Positions 7,527-12,498 of a DNA stretch of 12,498 bases are shown here, one piece after another; within the stretch, counting starts at the first letter, position 1; each line of letters begins with the position of its first letter. The DNA is taken from positions 1-12,498 of the forward strand of contig JASHQY010000031.1 of the NCBI GenBank assembly GCA_030038885.1. Direction: 5' to 3'. The translations under genes were made by a program, and so were the position numbers. This DNA is from Thermoplasmata archaeon. Its GTDB lineage: Archaea; Thermoplasmatota; Thermoplasmata; Lutacidiplasmatales; UBA184. The notes under the pieces are model-generated. The model saw only the letters and a list, made by a program, of their open reading frames with translations. It was not told the origin of the DNA and did not search any database.

Positions 7527-8401
7527 GGGACGACCTCCGCCGGCGCGGCCGGCGGCCGCGCGAGGTGCACGGTGCGGATCTCGCCGAGCCGTGTCGGGAG
7601 CTCCGCCACCACGGCGTCGAGCCGCGACGGGGGGGAGATCGCCGCGAGCACGGGACCCATGCCGCTCACGCCGCTCGCCAGCGCGCCGGCGCGGGCGAGC
7701 CCATCGCGGACCGTCCGGTAGTCGTACCCGACCACCCGCTCGACCAGTTCGGTGTTCGCCTGCATCGCCCCGGCCCAGTCGCCCGCGAGCACGACCTCGG
7801 TCGCCCGGCGCCCTTCGGCACCGAGCCCAGCGAAGGCGGCCGCCCATGTGGGCGAGGGTCGGTGGGTCGCGCGCGGGACGAGGAGCGCCACCTCGAGCGA
7901 GGGGTCGAGCGGGATCGCGCGCAGCAGCTCGCCCGCCCGGTTGTCGGTGACGACCACGCCGGACGTGAGACCCGCGAGCGCGTCGTCGAGGGCGCCGGTG
8001 GCGCTGACGCCCGCCGACCGGGAGATCTCGGCGGACATCCGGGCCACTTCGATCGGAAGGAGCGTCGCGTCGGTGGCGTGCGCGACCGCGAGCACGACCG
8101 CCGCGCTCACGGCGCTCGAGCTTTTGAGCCCCCGCCCGGCGGGAATGTCCGAGCGCACCGCGAGCGCCCCGCGGCCCGAGCTGCCGGGCGCGAGCCGGTT
8201 CAGCGCGACGTCGAGCGCGGCGACGACCAGCGGCGTGCGGGCCGCCTCCGGCACGTCGACGTCCCACCGGCCGCGAGAACCGGCGGGGTGGAGGTCGATC
8301 TCCGCACGGACCCCGAGGCCGATGCCGACCGCCGCCCCGACCCCGGTCGCGAGCGCGTTGACGATCGTGATCGCCCCGGTCGCCTCGCCTACCCCGTGCA
8401 C
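7523..8401 (-). CDS. Archaeal shikimate kinase, GHMP kinase family
   Basis: Phosphorylates shikimate at the 3-hydroxyl, step five. This is the archaeal GHMP-superfamily enzyme, not homologous to bacterial P-loop AroK/AroL. The 292-residue product shows the N-terminal GAITIVNALATGVGAAVGI (9-27), the GHMP ATP loop IPAGRGLKSSSA (86-97), a central DNRAGELLRAIPLD stretch, and the C-terminal Gly-rich motif SGVSGMGPVLAAI (243-255). It ends by overlapping aroA with ATGA. The start is the one junction with a longer overlap: the GTG at 8401 lies 13 nt inside the aroDE 3' end, supported by a strong GAGGAGG at 8406-8412 and by N-terminal similarity that starts within about ten residues. No other start codon lies between that GTG and the conserved region. 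Its place between shikimate dehydrogenase and EPSP synthase confirms the substrate; homoserine kinase is the main alternative GHMP member. Confidence 0.93.
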   Translation of the reverse strand: MHGVGEATGAITIVNALATGVGAAVGIGLGVRAEIDLHPAGSRGRWDVDVPEAARTPLVVAALDVALNRLAPGSSGRGALAVRSDIPAGRGLKSSSAVSAAVVLAVAHATDATLLPIEVARMSAEISRSAGVSATGALDDALAGLTSGVVVTDNRAGELLRAIPLDPSLEVALLVPRATHRPSPTWAAAFAGLGAEGRRATEVVLAGDWAGAMQANTELVERVVGYDYRTVRDGLARAGALASGVSGMGPVLAAISPPSRLDAVVAELPTRLGEIRTVHLARPPAAPAEVVP

Positions 8402-9897
8402 GGGCCCTCCTCGATCGTCCGCGCCAGCTCTCCCGGCTGCGGTTCGGATCCCCACCAGATCCCGAAACTGGCCGCGGCCTGGTACGCGAGCAGGCGCCAG
8501 CCGTCCTCGTACGTCGCGCGCGCCGCCGCGGCCGCCTCCCGGACGACCGGCACGTCGGCGGAGTAGACCCAGTCCAGCACGCGGCCCCCCGGAGCGAGGA
8601 AGTCCCGGAGCGGGACCTCCAACGGGCCGCCGTCGCCGCGTCCCACGTCCGTCGCGTGGACCACCAGGGGGAACGCCCGGGGCTCGGTGGGAGCGACCGA
8701 CGTCGCTCCGAAGCGCTCGGCGAGGGCCGCCGCACGTTCGGTCGACCGTGCCACGACGGCGCCCCGGACCTGGAGCTCTCGGGCGGCCGCGAGCGTCGCG
8801 GCGGCCGCGCCTCCGGCCCCGACGACCAGGAGCTCCGAACCGTCCCACCCGCCGTCGCCGCGCAGTTCCTCCAGCCGCCGAAGGATCGCGACGAGATCGG
8901 TGTTCTCCGCGGCCACGTCGCCCCCGTCGAACGTGAGGCAGTTCGCGGTGCCGCAGAGCTCCGCTCCGCGGCCGACGCGGGTGGCCGACGCGAGCGCGGC
9001 CGACTTCCAGGGGTGCGTGACGTTGACTCCGAGCACCCCGTGGGCCGCGAGCGGACCGAGCGCCTCCACGAACTCCGATTCCGACGCGATGTCGAGCGCG
9101 ACGTAGAGCCCCCGGTGGCCGAGCGAGCGCATCCAGCGGGAGTGGAGGTAGGGGCTCTGCGAATGCGCGACCGGTCGTCCCAAGAGGGCGAAGATCGGGC
9201 GGTCGGCCCCCCCCTCGAAAAAGAACCGGAGTCGGTCCACCGGGATCTGGCTCGGCTCCACCGGCGCCTCCGCGTCGCGGATCCGGTCCGACGGGAGGCG
9301 AGCGAACACGAACGGGAAGCGGAGACGCATCGACCAGGCGCGCAGGAGCGGGCCCGACGCCCCGGTCGTGAGCACGACGGTCGAGTCCGTCGCCGTCGCT
9401 TCCAGCGAGGGGAGGATCTCGCGCAGCAGGTCCCCGACGCTCGACGCGACGACCAGCTTTCGCAGCGTGCCCGGTGGAGGGGCGACGTGCGCGCGCCGGA
9501 CCAGCTCCGCCGGTGGGGTCGCCGCCGGCAGGTGGGCGGAGAGCACCTGGATCGAGTGGCCGCCGGGTCGCAGTCGGCCGGCGAGCGGCAGGTCCCGCGC
9601 CTCCTCGAGGTCCAGCCAGAGGAACGGGAGCTGCGCCGCCGCCTCGAGGATCGGTCCTCGTTCCTCGGGGCGATCCGGACCCTCCCCCCCCTCGGTGCGG
9701 GACCGAAGGGTCGCGAGGAGCGGCAGCGCGGCGGGGAAGAGCTGGGAGATCCGCTCCCGTTCGGTCGGCGGGAGGCGGTCGAGGCGGACCTCGGCCACGT
9801 CGGCGCCGGCCGTCCGGGCGTCCGGGATCTCCCCCCGCAGCGCCTCGATCGTTCGCCCGGGGAGCGTCACGATCAGGAGCGGCACGTCGCCGGTCAT
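8389..9897 (-). CDS. aroDE: Fused 3-dehydroquinate dehydratase (type I) / shikimate dehydrogenase
   Basis: One 502-residue polypeptide for steps three and four: dehydration of 3-dehydroquinate, then NADPH reduction of 3-dehydroshikimate. Residues 1 to about 225 are a type I dehydratase: EVRLD (36-40), SAHLP with His122, RKLVV with the expected Schiff-base Lys147, Arg186 and Gln217. Residues about 235-502 are shikimate dehydrogenase: LLGRPVAHSQSPYLHS (238-253), GVNVTHPWK (290-298) with catalytic Lys298, AENTD with Asp334, the nucleotide loop VVGAGGAAAA (358-367), and a C-terminal LLAYQAAASFGIWWG with Gln473. Departures from the dehydrogenase norm are HATDVG (414-419) where NATPxG is usual, and GTANC (316-320) where GAxNT is usual. 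The ATG at 9897 overlaps the aroB' stop by 4 nt, with GAGGAG just upstream. The fusion resembles the plant bifunctional enzyme in domain order; no stop or frameshift separates the halves. Confidence 0.94.
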   Translation of the reverse strand: MTGDVPLLIVTLPGRTIEALRGEIPDARTAGADVAEVRLDRLPPTERERISQLFPAALPLLATLRSRTEGGEGPDRPEERGPILEAAAQLPFLWLDLEEARDLPLAGRLRPGGHSIQVLSAHLPAATPPAELVRRAHVAPPPGTLRKLVVASSVGDLLREILPSLEATATDSTVVLTTGASGPLLRAWSMRLRFPFVFARLPSDRIRDAEAPVEPSQIPVDRLRFFFEGGADRPIFALLGRPVAHSQSPYLHSRWMRSLGHRGLYVALDIASESEFVEALGPLAAHGVLGVNVTHPWKSAALASATRVGRGAELCGTANCLTFDGGDVAAENTDLVAILRRLEELRGDGGWDGSELLVVGAGGAAAATLAAARELQVRGAVVARSTERAAALAERFGATSVAPTEPRAFPLVVHATDVGRGDGGPLEVPLRDFLAPGGRVLDWVYSADVPVVREAAAAARATYEDGWRLLAYQAAASFGIWWGSEPQPGELARTIEEGPCTG

Positions 9898-10922
9898 CGC
9901 TCCTCGATCGTCTCCTCGACCGCGTGGCCCAGGTGCCGCGCCGGCGGCATCCGGACGGCGCGGGCGACCCGCCCGGGCGCGAGCTCGGTCGTGGCGATCC
10001 GCCCGTCGTCCGCCGAGAGACGGACGGTCTCGGCCTCCTGGAGGAAGATCGTCCGCGGGGTCCCGACGTCGTCGGCCGTGACGACGACCATCGGCCGCCG
10101 TTCGATCTTGATCCGGCCGACCCGGGCCGACCGCACCGCCCCCTCGGGGGTCGCGACCAGGACCGCATCCGCCGGTCCGAGCTCGGACAGGTAGCGGGTC
10201 GTCCCGTCCGCGAGCAGCACGTAGGAGTGGGCGGCGCCCGCGTTCACGCGGAACGGGCGCGGTCGGCTGAAGCGGGAGCCCACCGCCTCGCTGGCCACGT
10301 GGAACAGGAAGGCCGCGGCGCTCCCGACGAGCAGGCCCTCCTCGGGGCGCAGCAGGGAGGTCGTGTCGACCAACACGCGGTCGCCGATCCCGGCGGGCCC
10401 GACGGCCGTCACCGGCGCTCGGACCCACTCGAGCGAGGGAGGGAGCGGACCCTCGACGAGCGTTTCGAGCTCGTCGACCTCCTCCGGGCGCCGGAGCTCG
10501 ACGAAGACCCGATCCGCACCGTGCTCGAGCGCGCCGAGGGCGCCCGGCACCTCGGACGGGGTGCGCGCATAGACCCAGACCGCGAGCTGGCGCCCGCGGG
10601 CGGCGAGGGCGTTCTCGAGCGGGATCACCCGATCCCCGACCCACTCGATCGCGAGGACGCCACCGTCCCGGGCCTGCCGGGCGGCCGCCTCGAGCTCGTC
10701 GGCACTCGCGACCGGGACCACCCGAACGTCCGCCCCCGCGGGGCCGACGCCCAGCAGCCGGTCGCCGGCGCGGACGACGATCTCTTCCCCCGCGGTCGCC
10801 GTGATCGGGTCGTCCGAGCGGACGTGAAACCGGGAGAACCCCCGGCGGCGGGCGCGTTCGAGCACCGCCGCCCGGCCCGCCCCGTCCGGTGCGGCCAAGG
10901 CGATCGTGACCCGGTCCCGCAT
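9894..10922 (-). CDS. 3-dehydroquinate synthase II (archaeal aroB')
   Basis: Oxidatively deaminates and cyclises 2-amino-3,7-dideoxy-D-threo-hept-6-ulosonate (ADH) to 3-dehydroquinate with NAD, the second step of the archaeal entry route typified by Methanocaldococcus MJ1249. It is unrelated to classical AroB. The 342-residue protein has the whole family pattern: IPLEN (100-104), GIGDRVLVDTTSLL (178-191), EEGLLVGSAAAFLF (194-207), RPFRVNAGAAHSYV (222-235), YLSEL (244-248), VGRIKIERRPM (268-278), FLQEAETVRL (293-302) and a C-terminal ARHLGH. The ATG at 10922 follows the aroA' stop after a 16-nt spacer, the only non-overlapping junction in the operon; GAGGG about 10 nt upstream is a modest ribosome-binding site. 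Its pairing with aroA' is the usual archaeal arrangement. Confidence 0.95.
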   Translation of the reverse strand: MRDRVTIALAAPDGAGRAAVLERARRRGFSRFHVRSDDPITATAGEEIVVRAGDRLLGVGPAGADVRVVPVASADELEAAARQARDGGVLAIEWVGDRVIPLENALAARGRQLAVWVYARTPSEVPGALGALEHGADRVFVELRRPEEVDELETLVEGPLPPSLEWVRAPVTAVGPAGIGDRVLVDTTSLLRPEEGLLVGSAAAFLFHVASEAVGSRFSRPRPFRVNAGAAHSYVLLADGTTRYLSELGPADAVLVATPEGAVRSARVGRIKIERRPMVVVTADDVGTPRTIFLQEAETVRLSADDGRIATTELAPGRVARAVRMPPARHLGHAVEETIEER

Positions 10923-10938
10923 CCGCCGCCGCCCTCGC

Positions 10939-11688
10939 TCAGCTCCCGTGCAGAAGGGTCGCGATCCGGCGCGCGAGCGGGGCGACCGGCCGCCGCTGGA
11001 AGAGGTTCCGCCCGATGCAGATGCCGGCGGCGCCCGACCGAACGCTCTCCTCGACCAGCCGAAGGAACGCCGACTCGTCGTCGAGCCGGACGCCCCCGCC
11101 GATCAGCACCGGGACTGGGGTCGTTCGGCAGAGCCTGCGGAACTCTTCCGGCGAGCCGGGATAGCTCGTCTTCACGACGTCCGCACCGAGGTCCGCCGCC
11201 GCGCGGGCGGCGTGGCGCAGCTCGTCCGCGGTGCCGCCGTTCGCCTTCTTCACGTACGCCATGCAGAGCAGCGGCAGGCCGAGCTGCCGGCACTGGTCCG
11301 AGGCCGTGCCGAGGTCGACCAGCATGTCGCCTTCCTCCGGCACGCCGAAGTTCACCTGCACCGACAGGAGGTCGGCGCCGAGCCCGACCGCCTCGTCCGC
11401 GGTGCCGACGAGCCGCTTGTGCTGCGACGTCGGCCCCAGGCTGGTCGACGCCGACACATGGATGCCCAACAGCGTCGCCGGCCGCAGGACCGGAGCGAGC
11501 TCCCGCACCGCTCCCTTGGTCACGATCAGGAGGTCCGCGCCCCCGTCCTGGAGCTCCCGCGCGAGCGGGGCAAGCTCCTCGAGCCCGTCGATCGGGCCCA
11601 TCGAGAGCGCGTGGTCGAGAGGGACCGAGAAGAGCCGCCGCTCGGGCGTCGGGAACAGTCGCCGCAGTCGGATCGTTTTTCCGTACAT
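10939..11688 (-). CDS. ADH synthase (2-amino-3,7-dideoxy-D-threo-hept-6-ulosonate synthase), archaeal aroA'
   Basis: Class I aldolase that, in the route defined with MJ0400, condenses L-aspartate 4-semialdehyde with a hydroxypyruvaldehyde-phosphate unit from 6-deoxy-5-ketofructose 1-phosphate, replacing DAHP synthase. From the ATG at 11688 the product is 249 residues: YGKTIRLRRLF at the N-terminus, VPLDHALSMGPIDGL (22-36) with Asp25, MAYVKK (143-148) with Tyr145, DVVKTSYPG (170-178) with the predicted Schiff-base Lys173, a phosphate-loop VLIGGG, and GAAGICIGRNLFQ near the C-terminus. These match the catalytic Asp, Tyr and Lys of MJ0400. I chose 11688 because homology begins there; in-frame GTGs at 11700 and 11754 could add 4 or 22 residues. 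No good ribosome-binding site precedes 11688. It is the first enzyme gene after the promoter and leader. Fructose-bisphosphate aldolase of the same family is the alternative, made unlikely by the adjacent aroB'. Confidence 0.92.
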   Translation of the reverse strand: MYGKTIRLRRLFPTPERRLFSVPLDHALSMGPIDGLEELAPLARELQDGGADLLIVTKGAVRELAPVLRPATLLGIHVSASTSLGPTSQHKRLVGTADEAVGLGADLLSVQVNFGVPEEGDMLVDLGTASDQCRQLGLPLLCMAYVKKANGGTADELRHAARAAADLGADVVKTSYPGSPEEFRRLCRTTPVPVLIGGGVRLDDESAFLRLVEESVRSGAAGICIGRNLFQRRPVAPLARRIATLLHGS

Positions 11689-11757
11689 CGTGGTTCGCAC
11701 CGTTGTTCCAGGGAGCGCCACCGAGAAGGATCGACCCGTCCGCGCCGCCGGCACGTC

Positions 11758-11782
11758 GGGGGGCGCCCTCCCGGCGCCTCCC
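11758..11782 (-). promoter_or_regulatory. GC-rich leader hairpin between the short ORF and aroA'
   Basis: On the transcript, GGGAGGCGCC (11782-11773) can pair with GGCGCCCCCC (11767-11758) around the loop GGGAG. That gives nine Watson-Crick pairs with one A-C mismatch. It begins 2 nt after the stop codon of the Trp-ending short ORF. The arm and loop carry SD-like GGGAGG and GGGAGGG, 12 or more nt upstream of the alternative aroA' GTG at 11754. No U-run follows, so it does not look like an intrinsic terminator. G+C richness makes some chance pairing likely, but this one is compact and well placed. Confidence 0.45.
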
Positions 11783-11784
11783 GT

Positions 11785-11856
11785 TCACCAGAGCCAGGTC
11801 GCGGCCGCCCGGAGGCTCGTCCGATGCGAGGCGCGCCGGCCGAGCGGGGTTGCCAT
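11785..11856 (-). CDS. Short leader ORF ending Trp-Leu-Trp-stop (candidate leader peptide)
   Basis: Twenty-three codons from an ATG at 11856 to a TGA at 11787-11785. The product starts MATPLGRRASH and ends AAATWLW, with Trp codons at positions 21 and 23. The ATG lies 24 nt downstream of the TATA-like box, so a transcript starting at the usual archaeal distance would begin at or within a nucleotide or two of it, as in leaderless mRNAs; there is accordingly no ribosome-binding site. A strong hairpin starts 2 nt after the stop. Placement in front of an operon that makes tryptophan suggests a sensing peptide, but no database evidence is available to me and a random small ORF is not excluded. Confidence 0.4.
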   Translation of the reverse strand: MATPLGRRASHRTSLRAAATWLW

Positions 11857-11860
11857 TGCC

Positions 11861-11874
11861 GTCCGAACCCGGAC
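11861..11874 (-). promoter_or_regulatory. 14-bp dyad between TATA box and predicted transcription start
   Basis: GTCCG-GGTT-CGGAC, perfect 5-bp arms around a 4-nt spacer. It sits just downstream of the TATA-like box and 3-4 nt upstream of the predicted start. A repressor bound here would block initiation, the usual archaeal operator position. It could equally be a chance palindrome in G+C-rich DNA. Confidence 0.3.
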
Positions 11875-11878
11875 CCCC

Positions 11879-12498
11879 CTATTTATGCTTGCTCGCGGCG
11901 CCTCCCGCGTGGGTCGCCAGCACCCCGTCGACCAGGAGCGCGTGGATCGAGAACCCTCGCAGCATCTGGTCCCACATTTGCCGGCGGACGGCCGGGTCGT
12001 TCGCGAATCCTGCGACGATCTGACCGATCCACTCGCTGTGCTCGACGTCCGCGGTGACGTGCAGCCGGTAGTACTCGAGGTGCGCGTCGTCGACCCCGTA
12101 GTGCCGGTGGAAGGCCGGAAGGAGGCGCGCGCAGAGCTCGACGTTCGGGGGCTCCGACGAGCCAGCGGCGGAGACGTAGAACGAGTTGATCCGGTTCGTG
12201 TAGAGGAAGTCGTCGATCGCGACCATCGTGCTCGGTAGGAGCGGCGCGCCCTGGACCTCCGCCCGGGGGACCCCGAGCCCCTCGCAGAACCGGAGCCACA
12301 GCTCGGGGTGGCCGGGTTCCTTGCCCTTCGGATCGCCCGCTTCCTCGACCAGCTGGTCGAGGATCATCCGCCGGTAGCGGTCGTTCGCGGGCTCCCACGA
12401 GCAGTTGGAGAACCGCTCGGCCATCGCGATCGGCACCGACGCGAGCCAGGGGTAGAACTGCGTCACCCACTCCCGGACGATGGGCTTCGGGACCTCCC
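11879..12498 (-). CDS. Heme-oxygenase-like diiron oxidase family protein (TenA/PqqC/CADD superfamily), 5' end outside window
   Basis: The frame is open to the right edge, so the N-terminus is missing; the GTG at 12466 is internal to a family-like stretch (PIVREW precedes it) and is probably not the start. Numbering from that GTG as residue 1, the fragment has QFYPWLASVPIAMAERFSN, then EEAGD (41-45), HPELWLRFCEGLG (53-65), SSEPPN (103-108), AFHRHYG (118-124) and HVTADVEHSEW (136-146). The pattern Glu41/42, His53, Glu105, His136-x3-Asp140-x2-His143 agrees with the metal ligands of heme-oxygenase-like diiron oxidases. That argues for an oxidative enzyme rather than a thiaminase or a metal-free PqqC. 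Substrate is unknown. It is codirectional with and immediately upstream of the aromatic operon, but that operon has its own promoter overlapping this stop codon, so a functional link is only suggestive. Confidence 0.75.
   Translation of the reverse strand, partial: EVPKPIVREWVTQFYPWLASVPIAMAERFSNCSWEPANDRYRRMILDQLVEEAGDPKGKEPGHPELWLRFCEGLGVPRAEVQGAPLLPSTMVAIDDFLYTNRINSFYVSAAGSSEPPNVELCARLLPAFHRHYGVDDAHLEYYRLHVTADVEHSEWIGQIVAGFANDPAVRRQMWDQMLRGFSIHALLVDGVLATHAGGAASKHK
11880..11893 (-). promoter_or_regulatory. BRE/TATA promoter for the aromatic operon
   Basis: AGCAAG (11893-11888) followed by CATAAATA (11887-11880) resembles an archaeal BRE (purine, then AA at the expected places) joined to a TATA box. 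It is the only AT-rich patch near the operon head. It overlaps the stop codon of the upstream gene. The start expected about 26 nt from the box centre falls at about 11857, next to the ATG at 11856. Everything downstream on this strand is tightly packed, so this is likely the main promoter of the whole cluster. Confidence 0.65.

Larger units (their letters stand above)
11689..11878 (-). other. Operon leader/promoter region
   Basis: The only appreciable non-coding stretch in the window, 190 bp between the oxidase-like gene and aroA'. It contains the dyad, the short Trp-ending ORF and the hairpin listed separately; the TATA-like box abuts it on the right. The remaining part (11689-11757) could be an untranslated spacer or, if aroA' starts at a GTG at 11754 or 11700, part of its coding region. 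No tRNA, repeat array or second TATA-like AT-rich patch is seen here. Confidence 0.7.

Noticed and set aside
6255..8735. Apparent fusion of a large N-terminal domain to EPSP synthase
   Set aside because: The upstream half is an out-of-frame reading of the shikimate kinase; EPSP synthase begins at the ATG at 7526 in the ATGA overlap.
7523..10168. Open frame extending the shikimate kinase far upstream (881 codons)
   Set aside because: The part upstream of 8401 is an alternate reading of aroDE with no recognisable domain; the GHMP kinase begins at the GTG at 8401.
11758..11782. Intrinsic terminator of the upstream oxidase-like gene
   Set aside because: No U-rich tract follows the hairpin, and it lies about 100 bp beyond that gene, downstream of the operon promoter.
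10625..11788. GTGA overlap at the leader ORF stop opening a 387-codon frame
   Set aside because: That frame differs from aroA' and runs through aroA' and aroB' as a shadow with no family similarity.
11861..11880. tRNA T-arm-like sequence (GGGTTCGG in a small stem)
   Set aside because: No acceptor, D or anticodon arms can be assembled around it; it is better described as a promoter dyad.
9474..12023. Very long open frame on the plus strand (849 codons), and others at 5655-7721, 4190-5800 and 2808-4343
   Set aside because: They lie opposite well-supported minus-strand genes, are dominated by Arg/Pro/Gly/Ala low-complexity sequence and show no family motif; long antisense frames are expected at this G+C content.
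11879..12466. Calling the oxidase-like protein complete from the GTG at 12466, or naming it CADD, PqqC or TenA
   Set aside because: The frame continues upstream with family-like residues to the window edge, and residues specific to each named subfamily are not all present, so only a superfamily call is justified.

Overview
The window is a densely packed, very G+C-rich stretch of archaeal chromosome with every recognisable gene on the minus strand. It reads, from right to left, as one biosynthetic operon that makes chorismate and then channels it into tryptophan. The archaeal signature comes from the enzyme variants: the two-enzyme ADH synthase / 3-dehydroquinate synthase II entry route instead of DAHP synthase and classical AroB, a GHMP-type shikimate kinase instead of the P-loop AroK/AroL type, an archaeal/fungal-type aspartate-semialdehyde dehydrogenase, and a BRE/TATA promoter. 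The proteins are Arg-rich rather than strongly acidic, which argues against a salt-in haloarchaeon. A high-GC member of Thermoplasmatota or a similar uncultured euryarchaeal lineage is my best guess, but it is only an inference.

Layout in transcription order. At the right edge is the C-terminal part of a heme-oxygenase-fold diiron-oxidase-like protein (TenA/PqqC/CADD superfamily; 11879-12498, 5' end outside the window). A 190-bp gap follows, holding a BRE/TATA promoter that overlaps that gene's stop codon, a 14-bp dyad, a 23-codon ORF ending Trp-Leu-Trp-stop, and a GC-rich hairpin. Then come eleven genes: aroA' (ADH synthase), aroB' (DHQ synthase II), a fused aroD-aroE, GHMP shikimate kinase, aroA (EPSP synthase), aroC, asd, aspartate kinase, trpE, trpG and trpD (running off the left edge). 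Nine of the ten junctions overlap: eight by exactly 4 nt (ATGA for the earlier ones, GTGA for the later ones) and one by 13 nt. Most internal starts have a GGAGG-like ribosome-binding site inside the preceding gene.

Function as a unit. The first six genes lie in the order of the reactions, from ADH synthase to chorismate synthase. The asd and aspartate kinase genes, which usually belong to Lys/Thr/Met synthesis, make aspartate semialdehyde. In the archaeal route that compound is a direct substrate of the first enzyme, so the operon carries its own precursor supply. trpE-trpG-trpD then commit chorismate to tryptophan. No trpC/F/A/B, tyrosine/phenylalanine branch genes, DKFP-forming enzyme, tRNA, rRNA, mobile element or CRISPR array is seen.

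The most unusual signal is in the leader. A short ORF begins about 24 nt downstream of the TATA box, where a leaderless archaeal mRNA would start. It ends in two near-adjacent Trp codons and is followed at once by a strong hairpin. This looks like the arrangement of a bacterial trp attenuator but sits in front of an archaeal aromatic operon; it is a hypothesis from sequence only.
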